From: Myxococcota bacterium
Lineage (GTDB): Bacteria; Myxococcota_A; UBA9160; SMWR01
Direction of reading: 5' to 3'
NCBI GenBank assembly: GCA_039030075.1
Contig: JBCCEW010000001.1
Coordinates: 310,001-374,000, forward strand
DNA: 64,000 nt
Shown: one piece after another, positions 18,368 to 27,191 of the stretch
Layout of the letters: each line of letters starts with the position of its first letter
How positions within the stretch are numbered: position 1 is the stretch's first letter
Translations under genes and position numbers: made by a program
The notes under the pieces: generated by a model
Database searches by the model: none
Told to the model about the DNA's origin: nothing
The model's input: only the letters and a program-made list of their open reading frames with translations

Positions 18368-19687
18368 CTACAGCGCCTTCGAAAGGTCGAGCAACCCGGC
18401 GCCATAGCTTGGCGTCCACTTCTTTCCGCGCATCATCGGCAGTTTCTGCGTTTTGGTGAGCTTCTTCTTGATGCCGAGGGCATTCAAGGTCGGATACTTC
18501 TTCACGGCGAGAGCTGCGGCACCAGCCACGTGGGGCGTTGCCATCGAGGTACCACTCATCACGCCGTACTTCGTGCCATCGTAGAACGGGCTCTTCTGGC
18601 GGGGCAGAGTTGAGAGGATATTTGATCCGGGACCCACCAGGTCAATGTGTCGCCCGGTATTCGAGAAGCTCGAGCGCACACGGTTCTCGGCGATCGACCC
18701 GATCGACAGGACGCCGTCATACCCTGCCGGGTATTCCTTGGGGTTTCCGTACTCGAAGTCGTTGCCCATCGCCGCGCAGACGGTGATGCCTGAATCGTAC
18801 ATGCGCCGGAAAAGCATCGCTTCAGTCCGAGACTTCTCCGTGCCGCCGATGCTCAAGTTCACCACCTTGATGCGCGAATCAAGGACCGATCGCAGGGCTC
18901 GCAAGTACGCCTCTCCGTCGACATAGTACTCGCCATCGGAAGCCGGCTCGTCCGGGAATATCTTCCATATGGACAAACTGCAATCGGCGACACCTGCGAC
19001 GCCAATACTGTTGTTGGCGAGCGCCGCCACGGTTCCGGCGACGTGCGTACCGTGTCCAAGAAGGTCACGCTTTCGGAACGGTTTGTAGTTGTAGCTGATG
19101 GACACACCCTTGAAGTCCGGATGGCGATCGTCGATGCCCGTATCCAGGATCGCCACTTCGATGCGGCTTGCCTTCGGGCGCTTGGCCTGGAACCAGCGTA
19201 TCGCGCGCAGGCCCCATTGCAGGTTGAGGAGCGGGTCCACTCCCTTGGACGCCTTTGCTGCTTGGGTCCAGCGAGCGGGCATGCGCTCAACATACTCGAC
19301 GCTTGAGGACGACGTGAGCTTCTTGAGTAGGGCAGGCGTCACCTTCTTGGCATCAACGGCGAGCATGTTGATGCCCTCGAGATACTCGTGCGAACTGTCG
19401 GTGACGCTGCTCATCACCGCTAGCTCCTTCCGGGCCTTCGCCGTTACCCTGGCCCGGCCGAGCGTGTTGCGTCGTTTCGAGAAGATGGCGTCTACACTCT
19501 TGAGGCCAGCGTTTCGCCGAAGGTAATCGAGTGGAGCCGAGACTGACTCGGGCAGGGCTGAGGCGCTGGCCGTACTCATCTTGAGAGCGCCCGGGCTTCT
19601 GGGGATGGCGCTCGGCTTCACGCGGACCAACAGCTGCCCAGGGACGTGAGCCAAGCGTTCGTTGGGCGGCTTTCTGCGGGATTCCAT
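18368..19687 (-). CDS. S8 subtilisin-like serine protease without signal peptide
   Basis: The protein has 439 residues. Residues about 15-140 look like a prodomain (including ALLKKLTSSSSVEYVE). The catalytic domain has Asp182 (ILDTGIDD), His212 (GHGTHVAGT), the oxyanion Asn309 (AAMGND) and Ser381 (SGTSMATPHVAG), so the triad is complete. There is no N-terminal signal or transmembrane segment, which predicts a cytoplasmic protease unless exported by another route. It sits in a three-gene set: a 98-residue cationic protein 11 bp upstream and the I9-like small protein downstream. Intracellular subtilases with small partners are known in bacterial conflict systems, so a regulated effector is possible; a housekeeping degradative role is the alternative. 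Confidence 0.85.
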   Translation of the reverse strand: MESRRKPPNERLAHVPGQLLVRVKPSAIPRSPGALKMSTASASALPESVSAPLDYLRRNAGLKSVDAIFSKRRNTLGRARVTAKARKELAVMSSVTDSSHEYLEGINMLAVDAKKVTPALLKKLTSSSSVEYVERMPARWTQAAKASKGVDPLLNLQWGLRAIRWFQAKRPKASRIEVAILDTGIDDRHPDFKGVSISYNYKPFRKRDLLGHGTHVAGTVAALANNSIGVAGVADCSLSIWKIFPDEPASDGEYYVDGEAYLRALRSVLDSRIKVVNLSIGGTEKSRTEAMLFRRMYDSGITVCAAMGNDFEYGNPKEYPAGYDGVLSIGSIAENRVRSSFSNTGRHIDLVGPGSNILSTLPRQKSPFYDGTKYGVMSGTSMATPHVAGAAALAVKKYPTLNALGIKKKLTKTQKLPMMRGKKWTPSYGAGLLDLSKAL

Positions 19688-19698
19688 GAGGTCTCCTT

Positions 19699-19995
19699 CT
19701 ACGGGATGATCTTGCAGACCTTCGCGACCGCGTCGAGGAACCTGACCAAGGACGAGAGGACGTCCGCGATCGTGCCCTGGCCGTTCTTCCGGAGGAAGGC
19801 GATCGCTTTCTTGAGAATTGGCTTCACCTTCGGCCAGTTCTTGCAGAACTCACGAATGGCCGTCAGTGCGGCGCCAATTCCGCCGAGTGCCTTGATGGTC
19901 GGCTTGCTTTTTCGCTCCTTCGCGATCGCGCTCTCGATGGCCTTTGCGCTCTTCTCGAGGCTGCGTGCAGTTGCGGGCTTCTTTTTCGCTGCCAT
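19699..19995 (-). CDS. Small cationic amphipathic-helix protein upstream of the subtilase
   Basis: The protein is 98 residues from the ATG at 19995, with AAGGAG seven bases upstream. The first third is very rich in Lys/Ala (AAKKKPATAR). It then shows three helices that alternate hydrophobic and basic residues (IKALGGIGAALTAIREF, VKPILKKAIAFLRK, IADVLSSLVRFLDAVAKV). Two Cys are present. It does not resemble gasdermins, which are far larger, nor a known toxin. It lies 11 bp from the subtilase start, so it is almost certainly co-transcribed. It may be a substrate, cofactor or membrane-active partner released by the protease; this is inference only. Confidence 0.6.
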   Translation of the reverse strand: MAAKKKPATARSLEKSAKAIESAIAKERKSKPTIKALGGIGAALTAIREFCKNWPKVKPILKKAIAFLRKNGQGTIADVLSSLVRFLDAVAKVCKIIP

Positions 19996-20639
19996 GGGTC
20001 TCTCCTTCGGTGGAAGCGCGTTTGTCATATGAGATACGACACAGTGCTACGTCACTCGACCCTGTACCAAGCGCCGTGTTGGTGTGGACCCGCAATCTCA
20101 CTTGCGCCGTCGCCATTTCCACGACGTCGTTTCGGTGGGGGCGCAGCCGGCAGAGCTGGACGGCTGGCGCATTTGGTCCCAATGCTGGCCCGCCATCTCC
20201 GCATGTGCGAAAGATCCAAGAGTTTCAGAGGCTTGCGAGGTTGCTTCGGGCGATGGCGCCTAAGGTGCTCGTGGAAGCCCGAGAAGGCGGTGCAGTTTCC
20301 TCGACCAGGTGAATGCCGCGGCGATCAGGGAAACTCTGAGAGGGCTCCTACGGCCTCTGAATTCGCATTCTGTTCCTGGTGCCGTTGGTTTCGGGCCGTC
20401 GGGCGGGGAGGTTCAGTGCCCACCTGATCGTCAACTCGTCTGTGACTCCTCCGAGGCGGATAATTCCCTTCTTGTTCTATCGGCGTCCCCTTCGCCGGCA
20501 ATTTCGCTTGTCGGTTCCTCCGAGGATGCGGCCCCTCCAACAAGCTCGATGCAGCTTGGGTGAGAGCCGCCGATGGGCGTAGTCCATAAGGGATCGCCCG
20601 TATGGAGGTCTCAAACCGAGAACGAAAGGACAACAGAAC
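19996..20639. other. 644-bp stretch without a convincing gene
   Basis: Several overlapping frames occur on both strands, none with a matching ribosome site and start or with natural protein composition. The promoter of the leftward subtilase cassette must lie near the 20 kb end, but no clear -35/-10 pair stands out. Confidence 0.4.
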
Positions 20640-20837
20640 ATGACCCTCCCACCTACGAACCACCCGATCTCAGCTAGCTCTTTGGAGTACCGAGCCCGAG
20701 TCGATGCCATCCTGAAGAGCCGATTCTGTACGTCGATCAGAGACTTGTCTGCGGAATCGGTCGTGGAGGCGGCACGGTTCGCCGAGTACTCACCCAAGGA
20801 GTGCGTCGATTGGCTTGCGATGATCGACGGCCTCTGA
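20640..20837 (+). CDS. Small hypothetical protein
   Basis: This 65-residue ORF starts at an ATG preceded by AAAGGA at about seven bases. The product is helical and soluble (LSAESVVEAARFAEYSPKECVDWLAMIDGL), with the mixed composition expected of a real small protein. No family is recognised, and the neighbours on both sides are gene-free, so it stands alone. Confidence 0.4.
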   Translation: MTLPPTNHPISASSLEYRARVDAILKSRFCTSIRDLSAESVVEAARFAEYSPKECVDWLAMIDGL

Positions 20838-21296
20838 CGGAAAGAGCTAGGTTCGATGACGGAGAGTATGGCCGTCGAGCCCACGCCGCGGCGCGACGAG
20901 GCCAATCGCGGACGCGGCCTTTCGGTTGCGCAGTGCTGGTTCGCCGGCGAGTTCGCTTTTGGGCCTTGGCAAGCGGGGCCGGTGGGTTTCGCGGGGCGGA
21001 GGTTCCGGTCGCAGGAGATCCTGGCGCGGTCATTCCGGTGCGAGGCGTGCCATAAGCAGCACCTGATGCCTAGAGCTTGGCCCGTCGAGCGAACGCCTCT
21101 GAGTGACTTTAAAGGGCCTCCCTCGAAGCGGCGGACTCGATACTCCCTTTAGAGGTGTGTGCCAGGGGTCTTTCCTGAAGAAGGGACACGGCTGGCTCTG
21201 CGTCGAGGAACTCGAGCTCGACCAGAATCCAGCCCCGGGCAAGCGCACCGTCGGGCTGATCACAGTTGCACCCAGCGTCATCGCTGAAACGAGGGG
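20838..21296. other. 459-bp stretch with possible gene remnants
   Basis: Frames at 20856-21152 and 21103-21366 (+) contain short protein-like stretches (for example GHGWLCVEELELDQNPAPG near 21185-21240), but no frame runs as a whole gene with a ribosome site. The picture is more like decayed coding DNA than a functional gene. The second frame also overlaps the end of the leftward gene at 21297. Confidence 0.3.
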
Positions 21297-22151
21297 CTAC
21301 AGGACGGAATCTAGCCGTGCGGTGTCCATCCTACGTTTTGCATCGATGAGACGGTCGAGGTCATGAGCGGCCAATGGCGGCAGCTGTGTCTCCACCATCT
21401 CAAGGCGGCCCTGTTCCTGAACGCGGAATGGCCAAGTCAAGGCTAGACCGAAGGCTGGATGAGGGGCTGAAACTATGTGTGTCCGTCCAGCGCCATTGGC
21501 GAGGGACTCGACCAACTCGGCAAGCCAAGCTCCGGTAGCAAGATTTCGTGGTCGTCCGCCCTCGGTGATCCGCGGAAGGTGAGTGCGAATATCGCGCGCC
21601 ACGCGACTGTAGTCTTCCTCTGGCTCGAACACAGGTATGGCGTTCCTTCCGTGTTCGCCGACGATAGTGATCGGCTTGCACGGCAATCTCCGAATGCGAA
21701 GGGAATGCCGTAGACGGGCGAAATCGAGATCGCCGCCAAATCCGATGACGGGGCCCGCGCGAGCGCCGAGATGGTCTCGCACGACGCTTGTAACATCATC
21801 GACCGGGCTAGCAATCACGATGACTATGGAGTCATCGCGCGGCGAGACAGTGTCGCACACTCTGCGCAGCATCTCCGCGTTCTGGTCGAACACGAACCCC
21901 GCAGAGGCACCTTCTGGGATCTGCATGCCAGAGGAGAGGACGATTGCCTCCGCTTCGCCGGACGCATGAGCGTCGACGACTCGAATCGGAAAGAGTGGGT
22001 CGATGGTTGAGCTAACGGCGTCGAGATACGCAGCTTCGGCAGACACCCTTCGATGTGATGCGATCCTTAGCTCCTCGATTCCGTGCGCATTCAGCAGGCC
22101 GTGCACGAGGGCGGCACCTGAGTTCCCGGTTCCGAAGACTGAGACGATCAT
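21297..22151 (-). CDS. Divergent lactate/malate-dehydrogenase-like protein
   Basis: The protein is 284 residues from the ATG at 22151, which puts the Rossmann motif at residues 7-12 (GTGNSG) as in LDH/MDH. Family landmarks follow in order: SPVDDVT (LDH has NPVD), the Asp-Arg pair in DLDFARLR (Asp143, Arg146) and the catalytic His in VGEHGRN (His167; IGEHGDS in LDH). Missing are the Asn of NPVD and the Arg of the substrate loop (GASA where LDH has GESR), and strand 2 ends in ASHRR instead of an acidic residue, hinting at NADP or another nucleotide. It follows the 581-residue gene by 23 bp. It is probably not a metabolic dehydrogenase; nucleotide sensing or modification in a conflict module is possible. 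Confidence 0.7.
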   Translation of the reverse strand: MIVSVFGTGNSGAALVHGLLNAHGIEELRIASHRRVSAEAAYLDAVSSTIDPLFPIRVVDAHASGEAEAIVLSSGMQIPEGASAGFVFDQNAEMLRRVCDTVSPRDDSIVIVIASPVDDVTSVVRDHLGARAGPVIGFGGDLDFARLRHSLRIRRLPCKPITIVGEHGRNAIPVFEPEEDYSRVARDIRTHLPRITEGGRPRNLATGAWLAELVESLANGAGRTHIVSAPHPAFGLALTWPFRVQEQGRLEMVETQLPPLAAHDLDRLIDAKRRMDTARLDSVL

Positions 22152-22174
22152 TTCTTGGTTCTCAAGCAGGTCAT

Positions 22175-23920
22175 CTAGGCGCCAGACTCCCACCGCAAGA
22201 TTGTCGCTTCGGCTCGGACCTCGATCGCTGGGGGGTTGGTCACGGCGCCTAGCTCTTCACGGACACGATCGTCAGCTCTGAGGGTCCAAGCTCTAAGCTC
22301 TTCGCGGGACTCGAACGGAAGTTTTCCGAACGAGAATATTGTCCCTTCTTCATAGACTACCGCTTCGCTGACGTCGAGTTCGAGACGTTTGAGGCGATCG
22401 CCCTCCGTGAGAAAGGCTTGACGTACTTCCCGTGTCGACTTCGGCATTCGCATGACGATGTCGCACCGATAGATCGGTGTATTCAGTGTCTGCTCGACTC
22501 CCTCAATGCTCTCAAGGTCGATGGTCGGGGGGGCATAGTCGGCGAAGTCCTGCTGTGCGTCGTCATCCTGCCGCCGGTAGAGAATCTGCGCTAGTTCGAC
22601 CCTCGCATTGGGTATAGAAGTGCAACGTGCTACGGCCTTCTGTGCGAGGGATTTGGCTTGCTCTGCTGGTAGCCGATCCCCGATGAGCATCTCCGCAGTT
22701 GGCGACATCGTAGACCGATCCGTGGACAGCTGCTGCGCACCGCGGAGCTTCTGGCATTCCCGAAGATCGAGTCTTGTTGCATCCCGCACGTGAACATAGA
22801 CCGAATAGGACCCGGTCGGACGAGGCGATGCTGAATTCCCGCCCATGACCGATCGTCTGGCTTCTTCAATCAACTCGTCGGCTTCCCGCTGGCTGAGGCG
22901 ATCAAAGAGTGAATCGAAGTAGCGCTGGATGGCGAGGTAAGCTCTGCTTCCTCCCTTGATCTCGAGTTGGGGACCGTCATTGGACGCGAGCCTATCGAAT
23001 GCGAAGCTCTGCCACGCTACTTCATTGGTTGCGTAGACGGTGTACGGGATCGGGTCGTGAGTGAAGCGAATCGTGATGCCCTCTGTTGCGCCGTTGATGC
23101 GGTCGGGGTGGGACTCCAACCACTCTCTGAGATGGCCACGAATACGGTTGCTGATGTGATCGTCTTCTCTTTCTAACTGCAGCGAGCGCTGTCTTGCGGC
23201 TTCGCTATCCGGGTGGCACAAGACGATTTGGGCCACGCCGCCTCGCGTCAAGAACCGATCGAGATGCCGGTGTTCGACGAATCGGGGTAGGCAGTATTGC
23301 AGGATCCAGAGCCGTTTTGCGCCATCAATCGCTGGTCCGAGGCGGTTGTAGGGAAACCGCGGCGGGAGGTCGGTGTAGCCGACGTGGAGAGCGCGTCTCA
23401 AGTTGATCGTGCGATCTACGACGTGCTCGCGTCGAATGAAGAGGAACAGGTGTCGGGGCTCGCTGGTGAGATCGCGCTTGTCTTGCAGCGCCTTGATCTC
23501 CTCCTGTAGCTCGGGGACTACCTCATTGATCCTCGCGATCGCGACGTCGACTGAGGGATCTGAGTGTCCGTCGTCGGGCCTTGGAACTTGCGAGAGTGCT
23601 GCCTTGATCTGGCCGCCGTAGTTGCGGAACGTAGCTTCGGCGTGACGAGTCTCTTTGGCGATGCGATCACAATCGAACGCGAGAACTCGCTCTCCGGATG
23701 GAAGCACGTGTTCCTTGAATTGGTCTATGTGCTGCGATGCGGCGGTGTTGTCGGCCTTCTCGAGCGCCTCCGCAAGTCCCCGGGCTAAAGCGTTCCATTC
23801 TTCTTGCGTAGGCAGGTTTAGCTTGGTCGTAGGTGTCACGTAGATCTCGACTTTGCGGTCGGCGGCCGTGTAGTTGAGTTGCAGCTTCGGAAGCGGGTGT
23901 GCTGGAGAAACCGAACACAT
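22175..23920 (-). CDS. Unknown protein paired with the LDH-like gene, PLD-like core
   Basis: The protein is 581 residues from the ATG at 23920; a TTG at 24004 would add 28 basic residues, and neither start has a good ribosome site. The central region (about 195-365) has a layout seen in phospholipase-D-like conflict domains: LWILQYCLPRFVEHRHLDRF, then a strand with IVLCHPDSEAARQRS, then a strand-rich part leading to IQRYFDSLFDRL. No HxK motif is seen, so it may be a non-catalytic PLD-like sensor. The N-terminal 180 residues are helical and charged, the C-terminal 150 are alpha/beta. It forms a tight pair with the LDH-like gene. I do not recognise a characterised homologue. Confidence 0.55.
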   Translation of the reverse strand: MCSVSPAHPLPKLQLNYTAADRKVEIYVTPTTKLNLPTQEEWNALARGLAEALEKADNTAASQHIDQFKEHVLPSGERVLAFDCDRIAKETRHAEATFRNYGGQIKAALSQVPRPDDGHSDPSVDVAIARINEVVPELQEEIKALQDKRDLTSEPRHLFLFIRREHVVDRTINLRRALHVGYTDLPPRFPYNRLGPAIDGAKRLWILQYCLPRFVEHRHLDRFLTRGGVAQIVLCHPDSEAARQRSLQLEREDDHISNRIRGHLREWLESHPDRINGATEGITIRFTHDPIPYTVYATNEVAWQSFAFDRLASNDGPQLEIKGGSRAYLAIQRYFDSLFDRLSQREADELIEEARRSVMGGNSASPRPTGSYSVYVHVRDATRLDLRECQKLRGAQQLSTDRSTMSPTAEMLIGDRLPAEQAKSLAQKAVARCTSIPNARVELAQILYRRQDDDAQQDFADYAPPTIDLESIEGVEQTLNTPIYRCDIVMRMPKSTREVRQAFLTEGDRLKRLELDVSEAVVYEEGTIFSFGKLPFESREELRAWTLRADDRVREELGAVTNPPAIEVRAEATILRWESGA

Positions 23921-24229
23921 GTGCCGCACAGAGATGGTGCAGCTGGACCGCCGCAGTGTAACCGGTCCATTTGTTTGGAGGAATTCTCTGTGTGTGGATC
24001 GCAAACGAGAAGCTGTTTGTAGTTGTTTCGTCTCGTGGGGGCCTTCTTGCGCGCAGGAGCTTCAGACATACCGCGCCTGCTAGTCCTACGCTGCACGCCT
24101 GCAGGGCCAAAATTGGCTCGTCACGTTGGGAAAAAAGATCAATAATATCAAATACTTGAAATCGGACCTGCCGACCAAAGAGAGTCGTTCTCGTTGAGCC
24201 ATTTCGGCTCGCTCGATAGGAGAACGAGG
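23921..24229. other. Divergent intergenic with an AT-rich promoter region
   Basis: About 309 bp separate the leftward PLD-like/LDH-like pair from the rightward small exported protein. An AT-rich patch at about 24128-24160 is the likely promoter zone. Frames that continue leftward here overlap the 22175-23920 gene and look like shadows. Confidence 0.4.
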
Positions 24230-24472
24230 ATGAGACGATGTCTCGCATTGGCCATTGCTATGGGGTTGTTGGGTATGGGGGGCGCGGTCGCCGATTCGCG
24301 CCCGGCGCGTCAACCGACGCGGGTTCATGAGCTCGAGTTCGCTCGTACGGTTCGAGCGCTCCAGCTGAAGATCGCGCGGCTGCAGCGCGAAGTGAGTCTG
24401 CTCCGGTCGTGCCGTGAGGAGCTGCTCGTTTGCAATGCCACGAAGGTCAACCATTGCGATGTCGACGGCTGA
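24230..24472 (+). CDS. Small exported coiled-coil protein with Cys pair
   Basis: The protein is 80 residues from the ATG at 24230, chosen for AGGAG nine bases upstream and because it begins a Sec signal peptide (MRRCLALAIAMGLLGMGGAVA, cleavage near VADS). The mature part is a single amphipathic helix (LEFARTVRALQLKIARLQREVSLL) followed by a Cys-containing tail (Cys at about 61, 67 and 75), so disulfides in the periplasm are likely. A strong hairpin follows the stop. The function is unknown. Confidence 0.65.
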   Translation: MRRCLALAIAMGLLGMGGAVADSRPARQPTRVHELEFARTVRALQLKIARLQREVSLLRSCREELLVCNATKVNHCDVDG

Positions 24473-24488
24473 CGCCGCTAACCGCATC

Positions 24489-24522
24489 GCCTAGGAGCAT
24501 TCAGCCTTGAGTGCTCCTAGGC
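24489..24522. terminator. Perfect 11-bp hairpin after the small exported-protein gene
   Basis: The arms GCCTAGGAGCA (24489-24499) and TGCTCCTAGGC (24512-24522) are exact reverse complements around a 12-base loop, 17 bp after the stop codon at 24472. There is no U-run after it, so it may be an intrinsic terminator of the weak type or an mRNA-end stabiliser. Confidence 0.6.
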
Positions 24523-24705
24523 CGTGCTGGTGGTTCCTCACGTAGGGGTGGTCGTTTTGCGAATCGCATCTGAGTGCGCGTATGGCAATGCGATAGATCG
24601 CGGTTGCCAACGGTGCTGGTCCGCCAGCGATATCGCTTGGGTGGATGAGCAGTCGGCCACGGAGCTCTCTAGGGCAGGCATTGCGAGTTCTCTCGGCGAT
24701 TCGGT

Positions 24706-26352
24706 CTAGCGGTTCCGCCGCGCTGCTTCGACGTCGATTCGGACCGGATGTCCGTGCTGCTCGAGGAGATAGACGAGGTTCGATCCGTCGATCAGCGAGA
24801 TCGGCTTGTCTTTGGCAAACTCTCTTGCCTGCGCGCCGAAGTGGGCCGTCGTTACAAGAAGGCCCTTCGCGGCGCCCTCATTGAGCATGGTCCCGTAGAG
24901 GTCGCGGACGGCTGAGACGGGCACGGCTTTGGTGTAGCGCTTGGCCTGGATCACGAACTTCCCGCCCCGAATCGGGTCCGGGTCGAACACGACGGCGTCC
25001 ACGCCACCATCTTGGCTGGATCTCGTGACCTTCACTTCGGCGCCATGCTCGGAGAACATCTTCGCGAAGAGCTCTCTGACGAGGTGTTCAAACTCCTCCC
25101 ACGGGATCTCGGCGAGATTGGTCAGAGCGTTGAGCTCCGCGAGCATCTCGCGGGATTCAACGAATCTCGGATCATCCCGATTGAAGGTCATGATCGGTTG
25201 AACTGGTGCGACCTGGGAGAGGGGGCCTGCGATTAGGCCCTTTAGCTGTTTGATGCACTCCGTCGGATCCACCCGGGCGAGATTGAGGCCGTCGAACTGC
25301 TCTCTGGCTTCACTAACCGACAGGAAGCACGACGTTTGATCGTGTCCAGTCGCTTTGTCGATGACCGTGGTCCAGACGTTGGCAACGACCCGAGCGACGT
25401 GCTCCGTGTACACAGACTCAAACACCTCGTGCATGACCCTCAGAGCCAGCTGCTTGATGGCTGAGTCGTAGAGATCCTCACGCTCGCGCTTCTTCAGCTC
25501 TACGGGCGCGATCGCACGGTTTCGATCAGTAAGCTTGTAGGAGGCGATGGCTGAGACGTCGTCGGGGCCAGGGACCGAGATGTCGGCGATGATCGTGCGG
25601 CTTTCTTCATCGAACCTCGCGATGATCGATGGGATCAGCCGAGCAGGGTAGGCGGAGCGCTCGAAGACCATCGAGACGTACTCTTCGATCGCCTCGCGCT
25701 GTCCGGCTTCGAATGCAGCCTGAAAGGCCCCAATGGAGCGGTTCTTCTCTTCCTTCGCCTTTCGGAAGATCTCCGCCGCCTCATCCTCTCGCTGATCATG
25801 TGTGGCCTTGAGTTCGCGCGTTCGAGACCGATGCGCGGAGAGTTCCTCTTGGTGCTGGGCAACCTTGCGGTTCCAGGCGGGCGGCCAGAGGTAGAGAAGG
25901 AAGGTCCGTTCAGGGGCGTTCGGCTCTGGGTCCGGTTCGAACACCTCGCGGGCATACTCCCGCGTCTCGAGCAGAGACGGCCAGTGAATGCGGTCGTCTA
26001 TGGAGAGCGTGGCTTCGAGCGTTCCCCGGAGCTGCTCGACTTCCTCCTGAGCAATGCGCGTCATCTCTGCGGCGCGCTCTCGCAGGTCCTGTTTTGCTTC
26101 CGCGACACGCTCGCGGAGTTCGCGATTGGCCCATGTCTGGAGTTGTCTTCTGGCCTTTTGTTCGACCTCGCTGCGGAGCTTGGCCTTGACGATCTTCGAG
26201 AGGCCGAGGAACTCATTCTCCAGTGTTGCGCAGTACATCGGAGCCTTGCGGTAGTTCCCGGCGGGCGTGATCCAGTCTTCGACTACGTCGATGACATACT
26301 CACGACTCTCGATATCGCGGACGATGTCGTTCTCGTCGATCTGGGTCGGCAT
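24706..26352 (-). CDS. Mrr-type restriction endonuclease with long coiled-coil region
   Basis: The protein has 548 residues. The C-terminal 130 residues are an Mrr-family PD-(D/E)xK nuclease: WEEFEHLVRELF, GGVDAVVF (Asp452), FVIQAKRY (Gln469-Lys471) and VRDLYGTMLNEGAAKGLLVTT. Mrr proteins are type IV restriction enzymes that cut modified or foreign DNA. The N-terminal 240 residues are highly charged and mostly coiled coil, interrupted by an aromatic segment (TFLLYLWPPAWNRK, about 149-162) that could touch membrane; the middle (about 240-400) is unrecognised. It is followed upstream by a small XRE regulator, 93 bp away on the same strand, which may control it. Confidence 0.85.
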   Translation of the reverse strand: MPTQIDENDIVRDIESREYVIDVVEDWITPAGNYRKAPMYCATLENEFLGLSKIVKAKLRSEVEQKARRQLQTWANRELRERVAEAKQDLRERAAEMTRIAQEEVEQLRGTLEATLSIDDRIHWPSLLETREYAREVFEPDPEPNAPERTFLLYLWPPAWNRKVAQHQEELSAHRSRTRELKATHDQREDEAAEIFRKAKEEKNRSIGAFQAAFEAGQREAIEEYVSMVFERSAYPARLIPSIIARFDEESRTIIADISVPGPDDVSAIASYKLTDRNRAIAPVELKKREREDLYDSAIKQLALRVMHEVFESVYTEHVARVVANVWTTVIDKATGHDQTSCFLSVSEAREQFDGLNLARVDPTECIKQLKGLIAGPLSQVAPVQPIMTFNRDDPRFVESREMLAELNALTNLAEIPWEEFEHLVRELFAKMFSEHGAEVKVTRSSQDGGVDAVVFDPDPIRGGKFVIQAKRYTKAVPVSAVRDLYGTMLNEGAAKGLLVTTAHFGAQAREFAKDKPISLIDGSNLVYLLEQHGHPVRIDVEAARRNR

Positions 26353-26445
26353 GGTGGGGTGGCTTCTCTCGGTGTCGTGGTTCCCTATCAGAGGGTCGGA
26401 GTGCTCGTGCCGCTATGTGGCCAAAACCACCCGATCTGCCTCGTC

Positions 26446-26673
26446 CTAGTCCTTGTAGAAGTACGTGATTCGCTTGCCGTAGGCCTTCGCGAAGCTCTGA
26501 AGCTCCACGACGTCAACGCGCCGGTCTCCACTCTCGCACCTCGAGACGAAACTCTGATTGGTACGGAGGCGTTTCGCAGCCTCCATCTGAGTGAGTCCCG
26601 CATCGTGGCGAGCGGCAACGAGCAGCTTGAGGAAGCGTTGGTACGCAGGCTTGCGGGTCGCGGGCATCGGCAT
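26446..26673 (-). CDS. XRE-family HTH regulator
   Basis: The 75-residue protein is a single Cro/C1-type helix-turn-helix: LLVAARHDAGLTQMEAAKRL, then NQSFVSRCESGDRRVDVVELQSFAKAYG split by the turn. It resembles the small controllers found beside restriction or toxin genes. It lies 93 bp upstream of the Mrr-type nuclease gene and reads in the same direction, so it may be a controller protein delaying nuclease expression. The start could be the ATG at 26673 or the in-frame ATG six bases later. Confidence 0.8.
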   Translation of the reverse strand: MPMPATRKPAYQRFLKLLVAARHDAGLTQMEAAKRLRTNQSFVSRCESGDRRVDVVELQSFAKAYGKRITYFYKD

Positions 26674-26915
26674 CTCGCGACCATCGATCTCTCTCGTGAC
26701 TATGCGGATACTGCATGAGCGGGCGCGTCCCTGCTCGGCCGTTGCCGCGGTTGGCGCAATCTCTCTTGCAGTTTTCGGAAGGACCGGGTTGCACCGTAGA
26801 ATGACCTAGGGACGGTCTGGTAACGGTGAACTGACTCTCGGCCGTCTCTTGATTGCGATGACGGCCCCGGGGCTAAAGAGAGCGCCGAGGGCCTGCACAA
26901 CCTGGAGTGGAGACC

Positions 26916-27191
26916 GTGCCTAATCCGTCGCGAAGTCAGATCAAGAAGCGTGTGATCCACAACTTGTCGATCGTGAGTGGCTATAGCGAAGAGAGCATCA
27001 AGGAGACCCACTCTCTGAAGAACCACTTAGACATGGGCGTGCGACAGAGGGAGAGCCTTGCGCCCGGGTTCGAGGTTATCGCGCGGGAGTACAACTCGGA
27101 CGCTGTCATCTCCAAGGCTGAGTGCGGCCGGCTGGCGACCGTGAAGGCGAGCATCGACCTGGTCTGGTCGCGGGCAAAGGGTAGTAGTTGA
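26916..27191 (+). CDS. Acyl-carrier-protein-like small protein lacking the usual Ser
   Basis: The protein is 91 residues from the GTG at 26916, preceded by GGAG. The helix layout (IKKRVIHNLSIVSGYSEESI, THSLKNHLDMG, FEVIAREYNS, TVKASIDLVW) matches the four-helix ACP plan, including the SL-xx-xL-xMG segment where carriers normally have DSL. No Ser aligns with the phosphopantetheine site, so it may be a non-acylated relative. The stop overlaps the next start (TGATG), which couples it to an exported protein gene. Confidence 0.5.
   Translation: MPNPSRSQIKKRVIHNLSIVSGYSEESIKETHSLKNHLDMGVRQRESLAPGFEVIAREYNSDAVISKAECGRLATVKASIDLVWSRAKGSS

Noticed and set aside
18368..19995. Gasdermin-type protease/pore pair
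   Set aside because: The small partner is only 98 residues and lacks the gasdermin fold length, so that family does not fit.
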